Shown: positions 7,625 to 16,624 of the stretch, piece by piece
Position numbering within the stretch: the first letter of the stretch is position 1
How the letters are laid out: every line of letters begins with the position of its first letter
Assembly (NCBI GenBank): GCA_002437415.1
Contig: DJPL01000077.1
Location: forward strand, 1 to 64,000
Direction: 5' to 3'
Length of the DNA: 64,000 nucleotides
DNA from: Ruminococcaceae bacterium UBA6413
Lineage (GTDB): Bacteria > Bacillota > Clostridia > Oscillospirales > Ruminococcaceae
The notes under the pieces: model-generated
Told to the model about the DNA's origin: nothing
Databases searched by the model: none
What the model saw: the letters and a program-made list of their open reading frames with translations, nothing else
Translations under genes and position numbers: made by a program

Positions 7625-8797
7625 TTAATTAAGCAATTTCTTATACGTTAAATCAATAAGAAAAGCGCCGAGCGGAGCGGTGATGATTATCGACAGTACG
7701 GCAACGGTCAGCACGATGTTTCCGCAGGAAAGCCCCATTGCAAGCGGAACGCCGCCGATCGCCGCCTGGACGGTAGCTTTCGGCAGATAGGCAAGACAGC
7801 AGAACAATCTCTGCTTAAATGGGATTTTTGTTCTGATAAGGCACACCGCAACGCCTGCCATTCGAAACAGCAGAACGGCGAAAATCAGCACTACCGCGGA
7901 TATGCCCGCGCTGACGGAATAGTTTATATCCACTGCCGCACCGACAAGCACGAACAGTACGATCTCTGCGGCTACCCAGATACGACCGAAGCGGGCGGAA
8001 AGTCGCTCGGCGGCTTCGGGGCGTATCTTGTTAATAGTTATTCCGCTTGTCATTACGGCTACAAGGGAAGAGAACGGTACTACTGCACCGAATGTATCCT
8101 CGACAGTGCACAGCAGGAACGAAATGCTCACAAGAATAAGCAGCTTTGCTGTGTCGCGGATATGTATCAGCTTCATCAGCTTGCCGAGAATAAATCCGAC
8201 AAGTATTCCTGCGGTGATGCCGAGTATCAGTGACACAGGGATTTTTGCAAAATCGAGGGCGTTTACTGTACCGCTCTGTGCAAGACCTGTGAACACCGAG
8301 AACATCACTATTACAAATACATCGTCAACCGACGCGCCGGCTAAAATAAGCTGTGGTATGCTGTATTTCTGCCCACGTTTTTCTTCCATAAGCTTCAGCA
8401 TTTTTGGGACGATCACGGCGGGGGATACCGCACCGACGACCGAGCCCATTACAAGCGCGTCGGTAAGCGATATCCCGAGCAGGGCAGGGGCAAGCAGTGC
8501 CATACCGAGTATCTCGAAGCAGGCAGGCACACAGCACATCAGCACGGCGGGTCTGCCGACTTTTTTAAGATCGGCGAGGTTCAGCGAAAGCCCCGCGCGC
8601 ATAAGGATTATCACGAGGGCGATTTTGCGCAGCTGTGCCGAAATATCAAGCACGGAGCTGTCAATCAGCGAGAAAACGTGAGGGCCGAGCAATATTCCGA
8701 CACCGAGCATACCGATAAGTGCGGGCAGGTGCAATTTTTTGCACAGTTCTCCTGCAAGAAAGCCGAGCAGGAAAATAAGGGCGAGTGAAAATAGCAT
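7625..8797 (-). CDS. CPA-type cation:proton antiporter, probable fluoride exporter
   Basis: A 390-residue membrane protein with about 12 hydrophobic segments and the early LGVGILLGPH motif of the NhaP/CPA fold. The gene sits directly behind a fluoride riboswitch (8857-8930, minus strand). Among proteins under this riboswitch is a clade of CPA antiporters (CPA_F) that exchange fluoride for protons, so fluoride efflux is the best call here; without the riboswitch it would be called a Na+/H+ or K+/H+ exchanger. Monocistronic. The start ATG at 8797 has AAAGGAG nine bases upstream. Confidence 0.85.
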   Translation of the reverse strand: MLFSLALIFLLGFLAGELCKKLHLPALIGMLGVGILLGPHVFSLIDSSVLDISAQLRKIALVIILMRAGLSLNLADLKKVGRPAVLMCCVPACFEILGMALLAPALLGISLTDALVMGSVVGAVSPAVIVPKMLKLMEEKRGQKYSIPQLILAGASVDDVFVIVMFSVFTGLAQSGTVNALDFAKIPVSLILGITAGILVGFILGKLMKLIHIRDTAKLLILVSISFLLCTVEDTFGAVVPFSSLVAVMTSGITINKIRPEAAERLSARFGRIWVAAEIVLFVLVGAAVDINYSVSAGISAVVLIFAVLLFRMAGVAVCLIRTKIPFKQRLFCCLAYLPKATVQAAIGGVPLAMGLSCGNIVLTVAVLSIIITAPLGAFLIDLTYKKLLN

Positions 8798-8828
8798 AAA
8801 AATATCTCCTTTTGCAGTAACCGCAAAA

Positions 8829-8874
8829 TAAAAAAGCCGACAGCTACTGCGTAAAATGCAGAAGTCATCAGCTT
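8829..8874 (-). terminator. Riboswitch-controlled terminator
   Basis: On the minus strand, AGCTGATGACTTCTGC can pair, with G-U wobbles, with GCAGTAGCTGTCGGCT, followed by TTTTTT. The 5' strand includes the last conserved bases of the fluoride aptamer, so aptamer folding and terminator formation exclude each other: fluoride binding should allow read-through into the antiporter gene. Confidence 0.8.
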
Positions 8875-8930
8875 AAAATCTTTAATTCAAAGCGGTTCGG
8901 GCATAAGCCCCGGGAGAACATCATTCCCTT
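8857..8930 (-). ncRNA. Fluoride riboswitch (crcB motif)
   Basis: Read on the minus strand: GGGAATGATGTTCTCCC, then a GGGC/GCCC hairpin, the conserved AACCGCTTT, an AT-rich joining loop and GCTGATGACTTCTGC. The first stem-loop with GATGTTC, the ACCGC segment and CTGATGAC match the crcB aptamer in the right order and spacing. It lies between a strong promoter and the antiporter gene and overlaps a terminator. Confidence 0.9.
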
Positions 8931-8942
8931 TATTACGGATTT

Positions 8943-8972
8943 ATTATAGCATTGTGAGGGTGGGATTGTCAA
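8943..8972 (-). promoter_or_regulatory. Promoter of the fluoride riboswitch-antiporter transcript
   Basis: On the minus strand TTGACA (8967-8972), 18-bp spacer, TATAAT (8943-8948); both hexamers are perfect. Transcription should start near 8936, just before the aptamer. The 8973-9067 stretch up to yicC holds nothing I recognise. Confidence 0.85.
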
Positions 8973-9067
8973 GGGGGATTTGATACTATCGCCTATATCC
9001 GCCGTCAACGTAAGTATAGCAAAACTCAAACAGCCGCAACGGCGAATTTGAAGCGGCTCACAGCCGC

Positions 9068-9946
9068 TTATTCAATATTCTGTATCTGCTCTCTTATCTT
9101 CTCAATCTCGCTCTTCATATCCACAACAAGTCTTGTTATGCGGATATCTGCCGCCTTTGAGCCGATAGTGTTTGTTTCTCTGTTGATCTCCTGCACCAGG
9201 AAATCAAGCTTTCTGCCAATCTCCTTATCGCTGTCAAGCATTGAGCGGAGCTGTGAAAGGTGGGAGTGCAGGCGTACCGTTTCTTCGTCAACGGCTGTCT
9301 TTTCGGAGAATATAGCCGCCTCGGTGAGTATTCTCTGCTCGTCAATATCCGATGAGCCGAGTATCTCTTTGAGCTTGTCCTCAAGCTTTTTGCGGTATGC
9401 GGCGGTGCTTTCGGGCGAGTATACCTCAACCTTGCTTACCATATCCTCAATTACTGACGCCTTTTCGAGTACGTCAGCCTTTAATGCCGCACCCTCTGTT
9501 TCACGCATTGCAATGAACTTGTCGAGAGCGGAGCTTACGACCGATGAAATATCAGCCCAGAGTTGTTCCTCGTCTGTTTCTTCCTTTATCACCGTGAATA
9601 CATCGGGTATTCTGAAAAGGTCGGAGGCGGAGAGGTCGTCCGTTATGCCGAGGTCGGGAGCGATAGTGCGGATAGCTTCTATGTACTGTGAGGCTACCTG
9701 CTCGTTTACCTTTACCGAGGTGTCCTTTACATCTATGTTGTAAACGAGGAGCGACAGCTCGACCTTACCTCTTGTTATCTTTTCCTTGAGCATGGTTTTG
9801 AGCTTGGGCTCAAGATACTGGTAGTTGCGGGGAAGCTTTGATGAAAATTCAAAGAACTTGTGATTGACACTTCTGATTTCGGCTATTATTTCTCTGCCGT
9901 TGATTACAGCCTGTTCTCTGCCGAAACCCGTCATACTTCTTATCAT
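9068..9946 (-). CDS. yicC: YicC/YloC-family endoribonuclease
   Basis: A 292-residue protein starting MIRSMTGFGR, the hallmark N-terminus of the family, with EIRSVNHKFFE and, near the C-terminus, the DFLVQEINRETNTIGSK block. Family members are metal-dependent endoribonucleases that act in RNA turnover. In many Firmicutes the gene precedes remA, gmk and rpoZ; here it is the last gene of a long minus-strand array and those partners are absent. It lies 28 bp after the ynbB-like gene. Full length. Confidence 0.92.
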   Translation of the reverse strand: MIRSMTGFGREQAVINGREIIAEIRSVNHKFFEFSSKLPRNYQYLEPKLKTMLKEKITRGKVELSLLVYNIDVKDTSVKVNEQVASQYIEAIRTIAPDLGITDDLSASDLFRIPDVFTVIKEETDEEQLWADISSVVSSALDKFIAMRETEGAALKADVLEKASVIEDMVSKVEVYSPESTAAYRKKLEDKLKEILGSSDIDEQRILTEAAIFSEKTAVDEETVRLHSHLSQLRSMLDSDKEIGRKLDFLVQEINRETNTIGSKAADIRITRLVVDMKSEIEKIREQIQNIE

Positions 9947-9974
9947 GGTGGGTATCCTTTCTTAGTAAAGTGGC

Positions 9975-11234
9975 TTATATTTTCAGCTCGCCGCTTTCAA
10001 GCATTGACTGTGCGGCAAGTAATATTCCTGTTTTGCCCGACGGATAGGTGATGCCGCCCTGAAGCCATACGGCATACGGTTCTCTGAGCGGTGCGTCTGC
10101 GGAAAGCTCAATGCTTGCTCCCATTGTAAATGCGCCTGCCGCCATTATGACCTTGCTGTCATATCCGGGCATATCCCACGGCTCGGGGGTTGCCATAGAG
10201 TCAACCGGCGATCCGCCCTGAATGCCCTTGCAGAACGCGCAGAGCGCATCGGGTGTGCCGAGCTTTATCGCGGCGATTATATCCGTCCTGTCATGGTCAT
10301 ATTTCGGGAATGTTTCGTAGCCGAGCAGTGAGAAGAACGTGCAGGCGAAAACCGATGTCTTTACCGCGCTCTCAACTATCTGCGGAGCTAAGAAGAAGCC
10401 GAGGTACATCCCCCTGTTCTCATCAAGCGAACAGCCGACCTCTTTACCTGTTCCGACTGTTGTCAGACGATAACTGCATAGCTCGATCAAATCCTTTCTG
10501 CCTGCTATGTAGCCTCCTGTGCGGGCAATTGCACCGCCGGGATTTTTGATAAGACTGCCGATTATAAGATCTGCGCCGACCTCGGTAGGCTCACGCTTTT
10601 CCACAAACTCGCCGTAGCAGTTATCGACCATTATAATGGCGTCATTGTTAACGCTTTTTATTGCACTGATTATCTCGCCTATCTTGTCTATTGACAGTGA
10701 TTCACGGAGCGAATAACCCCTCGAACGCTGGATATATGCCACCTTACAGCCCTTTGCGGCTGCCGCCTTTATACCCTCAAGGTCTGGCGTGCCGTCAGGG
10801 AGTAAGTCAACCTGTGCATACTTTATGCCGAATTCCTTAAGTGAGCCGCCGTGCTCGCCGTTTATTACCTCTGTCAACGTGTCATAAGGCGCGCCCGTTA
10901 CACAAAGCAGTGTGTCACCCGGGCGGAGTATGCCGAACAGGGCAGTGGAGAGTGTGTGCGTGCCGTTTACAAAGCTGTGACGGACGAGCGCGTCCTCGGT
11001 ACGGAAAACCTCGGCGTATACCGTGTCGAGCTTATCTCTGCCGTCGTCATTGTAGCCGTATCCGATAGTGCCCTTAAGGTGCATCTCGCTGACGCGGTTG
11101 TTTATAAATGCGGAGAGTACCTTGTTTCCGTTATACTCTGCGGTTTCGCTGATTTTCGCAAACTGCGCCGAGGCAAGCTCTTCGGCTTTCTTTGCAGTTT
11201 GGAGCAGTCTGCTGTCAATATTGAAAAAGTCCAT
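9975..11234 (-). CDS. PLP-dependent lyase, YnbB/aluminium-resistance family
   Basis: A 419-residue type I fold PLP enzyme of the methionine gamma-lyase-like family once named aluminium resistance protein. The block GADLIIGSLIKNPGG holds the probable Schiff-base Lys; MVDNCYGEF supplies the pyridine-ring Asp; the N-terminus has FNIDSRL as in YnbB. The substrate is likely a sulfur amino acid such as cystathionine or methionine, but family members are poorly characterised. The start lies 3 bp after the GNAT stop codon, so the two are translationally close. Confidence 0.87.
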   Translation of the reverse strand: MDFFNIDSRLLQTAKKAEELASAQFAKISETAEYNGNKVLSAFINNRVSEMHLKGTIGYGYNDDGRDKLDTVYAEVFRTEDALVRHSFVNGTHTLSTALFGILRPGDTLLCVTGAPYDTLTEVINGEHGGSLKEFGIKYAQVDLLPDGTPDLEGIKAAAAKGCKVAYIQRSRGYSLRESLSIDKIGEIISAIKSVNNDAIIMVDNCYGEFVEKREPTEVGADLIIGSLIKNPGGAIARTGGYIAGRKDLIELCSYRLTTVGTGKEVGCSLDENRGMYLGFFLAPQIVESAVKTSVFACTFFSLLGYETFPKYDHDRTDIIAAIKLGTPDALCAFCKGIQGGSPVDSMATPEPWDMPGYDSKVIMAAGAFTMGASIELSADAPLREPYAVWLQGGITYPSGKTGILLAAQSMLESGELKI

Positions 11235-11236
11235 TT

Positions 11237-11953
11237 TTATCCTCTTGTTATTTCATACGCTGTGCTTGCTATCGTAAAGCCGCAGTTTATATAAAACTGC
11301 CGGACGTTTTTCTTGCAGGCAAGCGTTATTTTTCTGTTATCAAGTAACCGGGCGGCACTGCTCAAAAGCGCCTTTCCGATGCCGTTTTTCTGCATATCCT
11401 GTCTTACCGCGATGTGGGAGAGAAAACACTCTTTATCATCGCCGTAAAGCACTGTCGCAGTCGCAACGGGAATATCACCGCTGTACATTATTATAAGTTT
11501 TGAAACGCCGTGACGGACGCGGTGACAGGTGTCGGCGTACCAGTCGTCAAACTGATCGTCACATAGCGAAAATCCGCTTTTCAGTATCTCAAATACCGTG
11601 CGGTAGTCCTCGGTAAATTCTGCTTTCAGATGATCATTACCGTGTGCAGTCGGCGCTGTGTCCGATATCATTATATAAAGCTCTTCGACTTTTTCCGAAA
11701 GCCTGATATCCGACATTACAGCCCTCGCACCGAGCATATCGGAAAACGCAAGCAGGCTTTCTGTATCTGTATTTTCGCCACAGTGAATGTAAAGCTCGCC
11801 GCCGTAATAAAGCGCAAGCGTATTGTCGCCCTCATAGAACGTGCAGAAGTCGTACCCTGTGCCGTAAGCCCTGTAATACGCATTTATCCGCCCGACTATC
11901 ACGTTGTCTGACGGATAACCGGGCGGCAGTGCGCCGTATATTCTTTTTATCAT
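11237..11953 (-). CDS. GNAT-family N-acetyltransferase
   Basis: A 239-residue acetyltransferase. The last 110 residues carry the GNAT fold: AVRQDMQKNGIGKALL is the acetyl-CoA loop (Q/RxxGxG/A), followed by ITLACKKNVRQFYINCGF, the usual beta5-alpha4 segment. The first half is a less conserved domain, perhaps a second, degenerate GNAT fold. The start ATG at 11953 overlaps the stop of the upstream M42 peptidase (ATGA), indicating coupling; a longer in-frame start at 12052 lies inside the peptidase gene and is less likely. Substrate unknown. Confidence 0.83.
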   Translation of the reverse strand: MIKRIYGALPPGYPSDNVIVGRINAYYRAYGTGYDFCTFYEGDNTLALYYGGELYIHCGENTDTESLLAFSDMLGARAVMSDIRLSEKVEELYIMISDTAPTAHGNDHLKAEFTEDYRTVFEILKSGFSLCDDQFDDWYADTCHRVRHGVSKLIIMYSGDIPVATATVLYGDDKECFLSHIAVRQDMQKNGIGKALLSSAARLLDNRKITLACKKNVRQFYINCGFTIASTAYEITRG

Positions 11954-12975
11954 TTTTCCGCAAGTGTAAGATACATTGCATATGCAAGCCTTGCGGTGCT
12001 TTCCGCGTCGCTCTTTTTTATCATACATGACGGTGAGTGCAGATACCTGCACGGAACGGACAGTGCGACCGTCCTTATACCGCCGACCGAGGTATGAATT
12101 GCGCCGCTGTCGTTACCGCCTGCAACAAGCGTCTTTGTCTGACAGGGAACGCCTATCTCCTTTGCCTTTTCAAAGCCGAGGTGATACAGCTCGCGGTCAT
12201 AGATAGTACCTCTGTCCATATAGCTTACTACACAGCCCTTGCCAAGCTCGCATACACGCTTTTCGCCGTCATTGCCCGCAAAGTCGCAGGCTGTGGTGGT
12301 TTCGAGCACGATGGCGTAATCGGGTTTTACCGTGTAAGCGGCAACCTTTGCGCCCCTTGTGCCTATCTCCTCCTGAACGGTGAACACGCAGGTAACGTCA
12401 TATGGCAGATCGGTATTGAGCATATCTATCATTATGGCACAGCCTATTCTGTCGTCAAGCGCTTTTTCGCGCAGATAGCCGTTGCCGAGCTCGGTATAAT
12501 CGCTCTTAAAATATGCACAGTCGCCGAGCGAAACGTATTTTTCCGCCTCCGCCTTTGACGAAGCGCCGATGTCTATTGCAAGCGTATCAAGCTTTACGGG
12601 GTTGTCACGTTCTTTGGGTGACTGCTGGTGTACAGCCTTACCGCCGACTACTCCGACAGTGCCGTTTTTGAAGTGCAACTGTCTGCCTATAACGACTTCG
12701 GGATTTATCCCGCCGACAGTCGTGAATTTCAGGTTACCGTCGTCGGTGATGTATGTCACGATAAATCCGACCTCGTCCTGATGAGCGGCAAGCATGACCT
12801 TGTTTTTCGGCGTTTTTGCGCCCTTTTTATTTACTATGATATTGCCGAGCGGGTCAATTTTTGTGTCGCAGTCCGAGGGGAGCATGGAAAGTATCAGCTT
12901 TGTCACATCGCCCTCGTCACCACTCGTACCGTCGGCATTGCAAAGCTTCTTTATGATATCAAACAATTCAGCCAT
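11950..12975 (-). CDS. M42-family zinc aminopeptidase, second of a tandem pair
   Basis: A 341-residue M42 (glutamyl aminopeptidase/endoglucanase-like) metallopeptidase. Visible metal and catalytic elements: AAHQDEVGF (His-x-Asp), EKALDDRIG, the catalytic EE pair in TVQEEIGTRGA, VLETTTACD, and a terminal His in RYLHSPS. These enzymes form dodecameric tetrahedral particles that trim peptides. The start at 12975 has AAAGGCGGTG eight bases before and overlaps the stop codon of the preceding paralogue. Paralogous to 12968-13996 but clearly diverged, so the two may differ in residue preference. Confidence 0.9.
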   Translation of the reverse strand: MAELFDIIKKLCNADGTSGDEGDVTKLILSMLPSDCDTKIDPLGNIIVNKKGAKTPKNKVMLAAHQDEVGFIVTYITDDGNLKFTTVGGINPEVVIGRQLHFKNGTVGVVGGKAVHQQSPKERDNPVKLDTLAIDIGASSKAEAEKYVSLGDCAYFKSDYTELGNGYLREKALDDRIGCAIMIDMLNTDLPYDVTCVFTVQEEIGTRGAKVAAYTVKPDYAIVLETTTACDFAGNDGEKRVCELGKGCVVSYMDRGTIYDRELYHLGFEKAKEIGVPCQTKTLVAGGNDSGAIHTSVGGIRTVALSVPCRYLHSPSCMIKKSDAESTARLAYAMYLTLAEK

Positions 12976-13996
12976 TATCGGCACCGCCTTTCATGGCAAA
13001 AGCCGCGATAAGCCTTGCTGTGGATATAACGTCCTCGGTGTCTATTATCTCGGCGGGAGTATGCATAAATTTCAGCGGAATTGACAGCGTACACGCTTTC
13101 GCTCCCGACTTGTTCACACTCATCGTATCGGCATTTGTGCCTGTTTCTCCGCCCATAACTTCAAGCTGATACGGGATATTCTCCGTCTTTGCAAGAGATA
13201 TAAGGCTGTTTGACAGCTCTCTTGAAAGTGACGGCGCAATACCTATCATAACGCCCTTTGACATATCGGCACATTTTGCCCTGTCGCTGTCGGGAGTTTT
13301 CGCAAAGCTTACGTCCATCTCAAGAACGTAGTCCGGATCCAGGTCGTATACCGCTATCTTTGCGCCGCGTTCGCCTGTTTCTTCCTGCGTGGTGAACGAT
13401 ACGTCAAGATCAAACGCAAGCTCTTTATCTTTCAGCATTTCAAGCGCCACAAGTATTGATGCCACTCCGCATCTGTCGTCAAGCGCGCCCGCGCAGTATC
13501 TTGTGCCGAGCATAGCTGTAGGCTCGCAGTCGAATGTTATCCTGTCGCCGAGTTCTATTCGGCTTTCAAGTTCAGACTTTGTGTAGCCTGTATCGATAAC
13601 AAGCTCTTCGATCTTCGGCACTCCGTCACCGCTCTTTACATGAGGCGGGAGTACGGATACAACGCCCTTAACCTTTTCCTTGCCGTGAATTGTCACGCTC
13701 TGCGCCGCAAGCACACGCTTGTCAGGACCGCCTACCGCACCGACCTTTATAAATCCGTTGTCGTCTATATAGGACACGATAAGTCCGACCCTGTCGATAT
13801 GCGCGTCAAGCAGGAGCTTAGGTCTGTTGCCTGTGTTTTTGATATGCCCGATAACGTTTCCGAAATCGTCAATACTGCAATCGTCCGTGTAGCTTTTCAG
13901 CATTGACAGAGCGACCTCGGACGCACTTCTTTCATCGCCCGAAACACCGTCAATACTGCACAGACTGTACAGCATACTGTTAATATCCATTGTCAT
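12968..13996 (-). CDS. M42-family zinc aminopeptidase, first of a tandem pair
   Basis: A 342-residue M42 peptidase. Metal-binding and catalytic blocks are LDAHIDRVG, AGALDDRCG, TTQEETGERGA, LEMDVSF and KFMHTPAE. It may start at Met1 (13996) or Met3 (13990); the ribosome-binding site (GAAAGAAAG) is weak for both. The stop overlaps the start of the next M42 gene. It follows the LysR gene by 14 bp, so the peptidases, GNAT, lyase and yicC may form one transcript. Confidence 0.9.
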   Translation of the reverse strand: MTMDINSMLYSLCSIDGVSGDERSASEVALSMLKSYTDDCSIDDFGNVIGHIKNTGNRPKLLLDAHIDRVGLIVSYIDDNGFIKVGAVGGPDKRVLAAQSVTIHGKEKVKGVVSVLPPHVKSGDGVPKIEELVIDTGYTKSELESRIELGDRITFDCEPTAMLGTRYCAGALDDRCGVASILVALEMLKDKELAFDLDVSFTTQEETGERGAKIAVYDLDPDYVLEMDVSFAKTPDSDRAKCADMSKGVMIGIAPSLSRELSNSLISLAKTENIPYQLEVMGGETGTNADTMSVNKSGAKACTLSIPLKFMHTPAEIIDTEDVISTARLIAAFAMKGGADNG

Positions 13997-14010
13997 CTTT
14001 CTTTCGCGGC

Positions 14011-14958
14011 TTAATATAAGCCGTCCATTTTGATTTTTTCCTTGACCCTTTCGAGCTCTGCTATAAACTGCTCGTCAAGCTTGCTTAAGCTGTAGCCCTT
14101 GGGGAAGATAAGCACGTCCTTGTTTACCTTATAGGGAACGTCACATTTCAGTTGTACCATTCCGTGCTGTTCAAGACAGCTTTTGGGAACGGGAGAAACC
14201 CACATATATGTGTTGTGCAGGTTTCCGAGCAGGTCAAACTGACTTCCGCGCTCGTAGACATAGATGCGCTTTTTGCGATGCTCTGTGGCATTTGCCTTTG
14301 ATACCTTTGAGAATGAGAGAGAGGGGATCGAAAGATCGCCGTGTACTATCTCGATGTAATCCTCAAGGTCGGAATATTTTACTACACCGTCCGGATTTTC
14401 CTTTGCCAGCGGACTTTCCTTGTTTACAAGAAGCTTGTATTCAAACTCCCATAAAGGACGGTATTTCAGATTTTTTCCGTCAAGCATAGCGAAATACTGC
14501 TTTTCGTGAATGTTCTGATATCTTATTATGCCCAGCTTGAAGTCGAAATTCAGGATATTGTTTATCGCGTCCATCGAATTTGTTTCCTTGAAGTTGATAG
14601 ATATCTCCTTGTCGGTGTCAAGCAGGCTCACAAAGTTTGAAAATGCCTTTGTGATATAGGTAGCTCTGGGCACAGAGATGCTGAAACGCACAGCGTCATC
14701 GACCTTAGGCTTGTACAGCGATACCATTTCGTCAAACTGGTCAAGCACCGCCTTTGCGTAGCCTAAGAACTCGCCGCCCTTTTCCGTAGGAGCGACCCCC
14801 TTTGTCGTTCTGCGGAATATCGTGATACCTATTTCGTTTTCCAGCTCCTTTATAGCCTTACTGAGATTAGGCTGCCCCATAAATAAATTGTTTGCCGCCT
14901 TTGTGATCGAACCGGTTTTTTCGATCTCAACCGCATACTTAAGATGCAGTAGGTTCAT
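14011..14958 (-). CDS. LysR-family transcriptional regulator
   Basis: A 315-residue regulator. The N-terminal winged helix (about 1-60) has the typical MNLLHLKYAVEIEKTGSITKA and GQPNLSKAIKELENEIG turns; the rest is a two-lobed substrate-binding-like effector domain. LysR regulators usually act on adjacent genes; here those are the hydrogenase gene upstream and the M42 pair downstream, all on the same strand, with no divergent target. The effector cannot be told from sequence. Confidence 0.9.
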   Translation of the reverse strand: MNLLHLKYAVEIEKTGSITKAANNLFMGQPNLSKAIKELENEIGITIFRRTTKGVAPTEKGGEFLGYAKAVLDQFDEMVSLYKPKVDDAVRFSISVPRATYITKAFSNFVSLLDTDKEISINFKETNSMDAINNILNFDFKLGIIRYQNIHEKQYFAMLDGKNLKYRPLWEFEYKLLVNKESPLAKENPDGVVKYSDLEDYIEIVHGDLSIPSLSFSKVSKANATEHRKKRIYVYERGSQFDLLGNLHNTYMWVSPVPKSCLEQHGMVQLKCDVPYKVNKDVLIFPKGYSLSKLDEQFIAELERVKEKIKMDGLY

Positions 14959-15024
14959 TTAAAACCATATCCTTTCATCACAGAGGGAAAACCTCTGTTA
15001 AATTATAACCCTTTATATTAAATT

Positions 15025-16506
15025 TTACTTTTTAGGTTCAACGTTTGTGAAAGTCTGTATCGCCTCTACAATAGTCTTTTCGTGTGCAAGCTTACCGTAC
15101 TTGTCTACCTCTGCCTTGTTCTTTTCGCCGTGTGTCAGGCAGCCTGCTCCCCCGATGCAGCCTCCGACACAAGCCATACCTTCAATGAAGTTGTTTGGCA
15201 GAAGATTTTTAGATGCACGCATAAGCGCACGCTTGCACTCTTCAATACCGTCACATGACAGACCGTTTAACTTGAACTCCTCGTTGCCCTGTTCCTTAAG
15301 AGCTTCTGCAACTGCGTCTGCAAGACCGCCGCAACGTGCGAAAATTCTGCCGTAATAAGAAGCGTTGTCAAGCTCTGTACCCTCAAGCTCGGATACCTCT
15401 ATATCCTTGCTGTCGAATATAGCCTGTAACTCCTCAAATGTCATTGCGTAGTCAACGTAAGGCTTTACCTTATCCCACTGTACTTCCATCTTCTTTGCCG
15501 TGCACGGTCCGATGAATACTACCTTAGCCGTGGGATCGCCTTCCTTGATGTACTTTGCTATTTCAGCCATAGGCGAGAAGTTATGCGAGATCTTGTCGAC
15601 CATGGTCGGGAACGACTTTTGAATGTACATTACGAATGCGGGACAGCATGAGCTTGTCAGGAAGCCCTTTTCGGCAAGCTCCTGTGACTCCTTGTACGCT
15701 ACCATATCGGCGCCGAGAGCCGCCTCAACAACGCTGTGGAAGCCGAGCTGCTTTATAGCCGTTACGACCTGATCAAGCTTTGCATAGCTGAACTGGCTGG
15801 CGATTGAGGGAGCTACAACGGCATAAACCTTGTAATTCTGATTGTTGTTACTTCCCTTTAATGTTTCGATAATGTCAACTATGTACGACTTATCGCTTAT
15901 AGCGCCGAACGGGCAGGTATAAACGCACGCGCCGCACGAAATGCACTTGTCGTTATCAATATGAGCCGCCGCCGAGCTTGTGTCTGTAGCTCTTGAGATA
16001 GCGCCTATCTTGCAGGCTCTCTCACACGGACGCTTGAACTCCAATATAGCGCCGTAGGGACAAACCTTGGCGCACTGACCGCAGTTTACGCACTTTGACT
16101 TGTCGATGTGAGCCTTCTGGTGCTCGTCAAATGTGATAGCACCCATACGGCATACATCTTCACAGCGGTGAGCGATACAGCCGCGGCACGCCTCTGTTAC
16201 ATCGTAGCCGCCGACAGGACATTCGTCACAAGCAATGTCGATGACCTCAATTACATTGGGGTTTGTGGGATCGCCGCCCATAGCTATCTTTATACGCTCC
16301 GAAACGATCGCTCTTTCCTTATAGATACAGCATCTCATTGTAGGCTTGTCCTTGACGATGTTCTTGGCAACGTCATTGAAGAAGCTGAACGAATCGGCGG
16401 GCTTTTCAGTGCCCTCTGTTGTCCATGCGTGTCTTGCGACCTCTCTTAAGACCTTGTACTTTAAGTACTGCACCTTGGTGTCAAATTTTCTTAACTTCTT
16501 GTCCAT
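15025..16506 (-). CDS. Monomeric [FeFe]-hydrogenase, group B type
   Basis: A 493-residue hydrogenase that makes or consumes H2 with ferredoxin-like electron carriers. The N-terminal half has several [4Fe-4S] motifs (CDECPVGG, CRGCIAHRC, CVNCGQCAKVCP, CERACKIG, CISCGACVYTCP). The H-cluster domain has TSSCCPAF, GPCTAKK and MACVGGCIGG, covering the four H-cluster cysteines and the proton-relay Cys. The domain order and GPCTAKK form suggest group B rather than classical group A. The start MDKKLRKF at 16506 is chosen because upstream sequence is repeat-derived; a double palindrome separates it from its Shine-Dalgarno. It is downstream of hydS and the PP2C gene. No HydEFG maturases are in the window. 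Confidence 0.9.
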   Translation of the reverse strand: MDKKLRKFDTKVQYLKYKVLREVARHAWTTEGTEKPADSFSFFNDVAKNIVKDKPTMRCCIYKERAIVSERIKIAMGGDPTNPNVIEVIDIACDECPVGGYDVTEACRGCIAHRCEDVCRMGAITFDEHQKAHIDKSKCVNCGQCAKVCPYGAILEFKRPCERACKIGAISRATDTSSAAAHIDNDKCISCGACVYTCPFGAISDKSYIVDIIETLKGSNNNQNYKVYAVVAPSIASQFSYAKLDQVVTAIKQLGFHSVVEAALGADMVAYKESQELAEKGFLTSSCCPAFVMYIQKSFPTMVDKISHNFSPMAEIAKYIKEGDPTAKVVFIGPCTAKKMEVQWDKVKPYVDYAMTFEELQAIFDSKDIEVSELEGTELDNASYYGRIFARCGGLADAVAEALKEQGNEEFKLNGLSCDGIEECKRALMRASKNLLPNNFIEGMACVGGCIGGAGCLTHGEKNKAEVDKYGKLAHEKTIVEAIQTFTNVEPKK

Positions 16507-16514
16507 TTTTCTTA

Positions 16515-16548
16515 CTGCGGAATTTCCCCGCAGACCGCTTAAGCGGTC
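16515..16548. repeat. Double palindrome between Shine-Dalgarno and start of the hydrogenase gene
   Basis: Two abutting palindromes: CTGCGG/CCGCAG with a 7-nt loop (16515-16533) and the perfect GACCGCTTAAGCGGTC (16533-16548). On the minus strand they separate AAAGGAGA (16549-16556) from the ATG at 16506. Without these 34 bp the spacing would be an ideal 8 nt. Confidence 0.7.
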
Positions 16549-16624
16549 TCTCCTTTCGCATTGGTTTTCTTTTTGTTCCACTTTTATATCAAGCTTTTCC
16601 TTTAGAAATAGCTTCAATCTGTTG

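Noticed and set aside
7386..7632. Overlapping short plus-strand ORFs in the GC-rich repeat
   Set aside because: They follow hairpin repeats, differ between the two copies and have no start signals.
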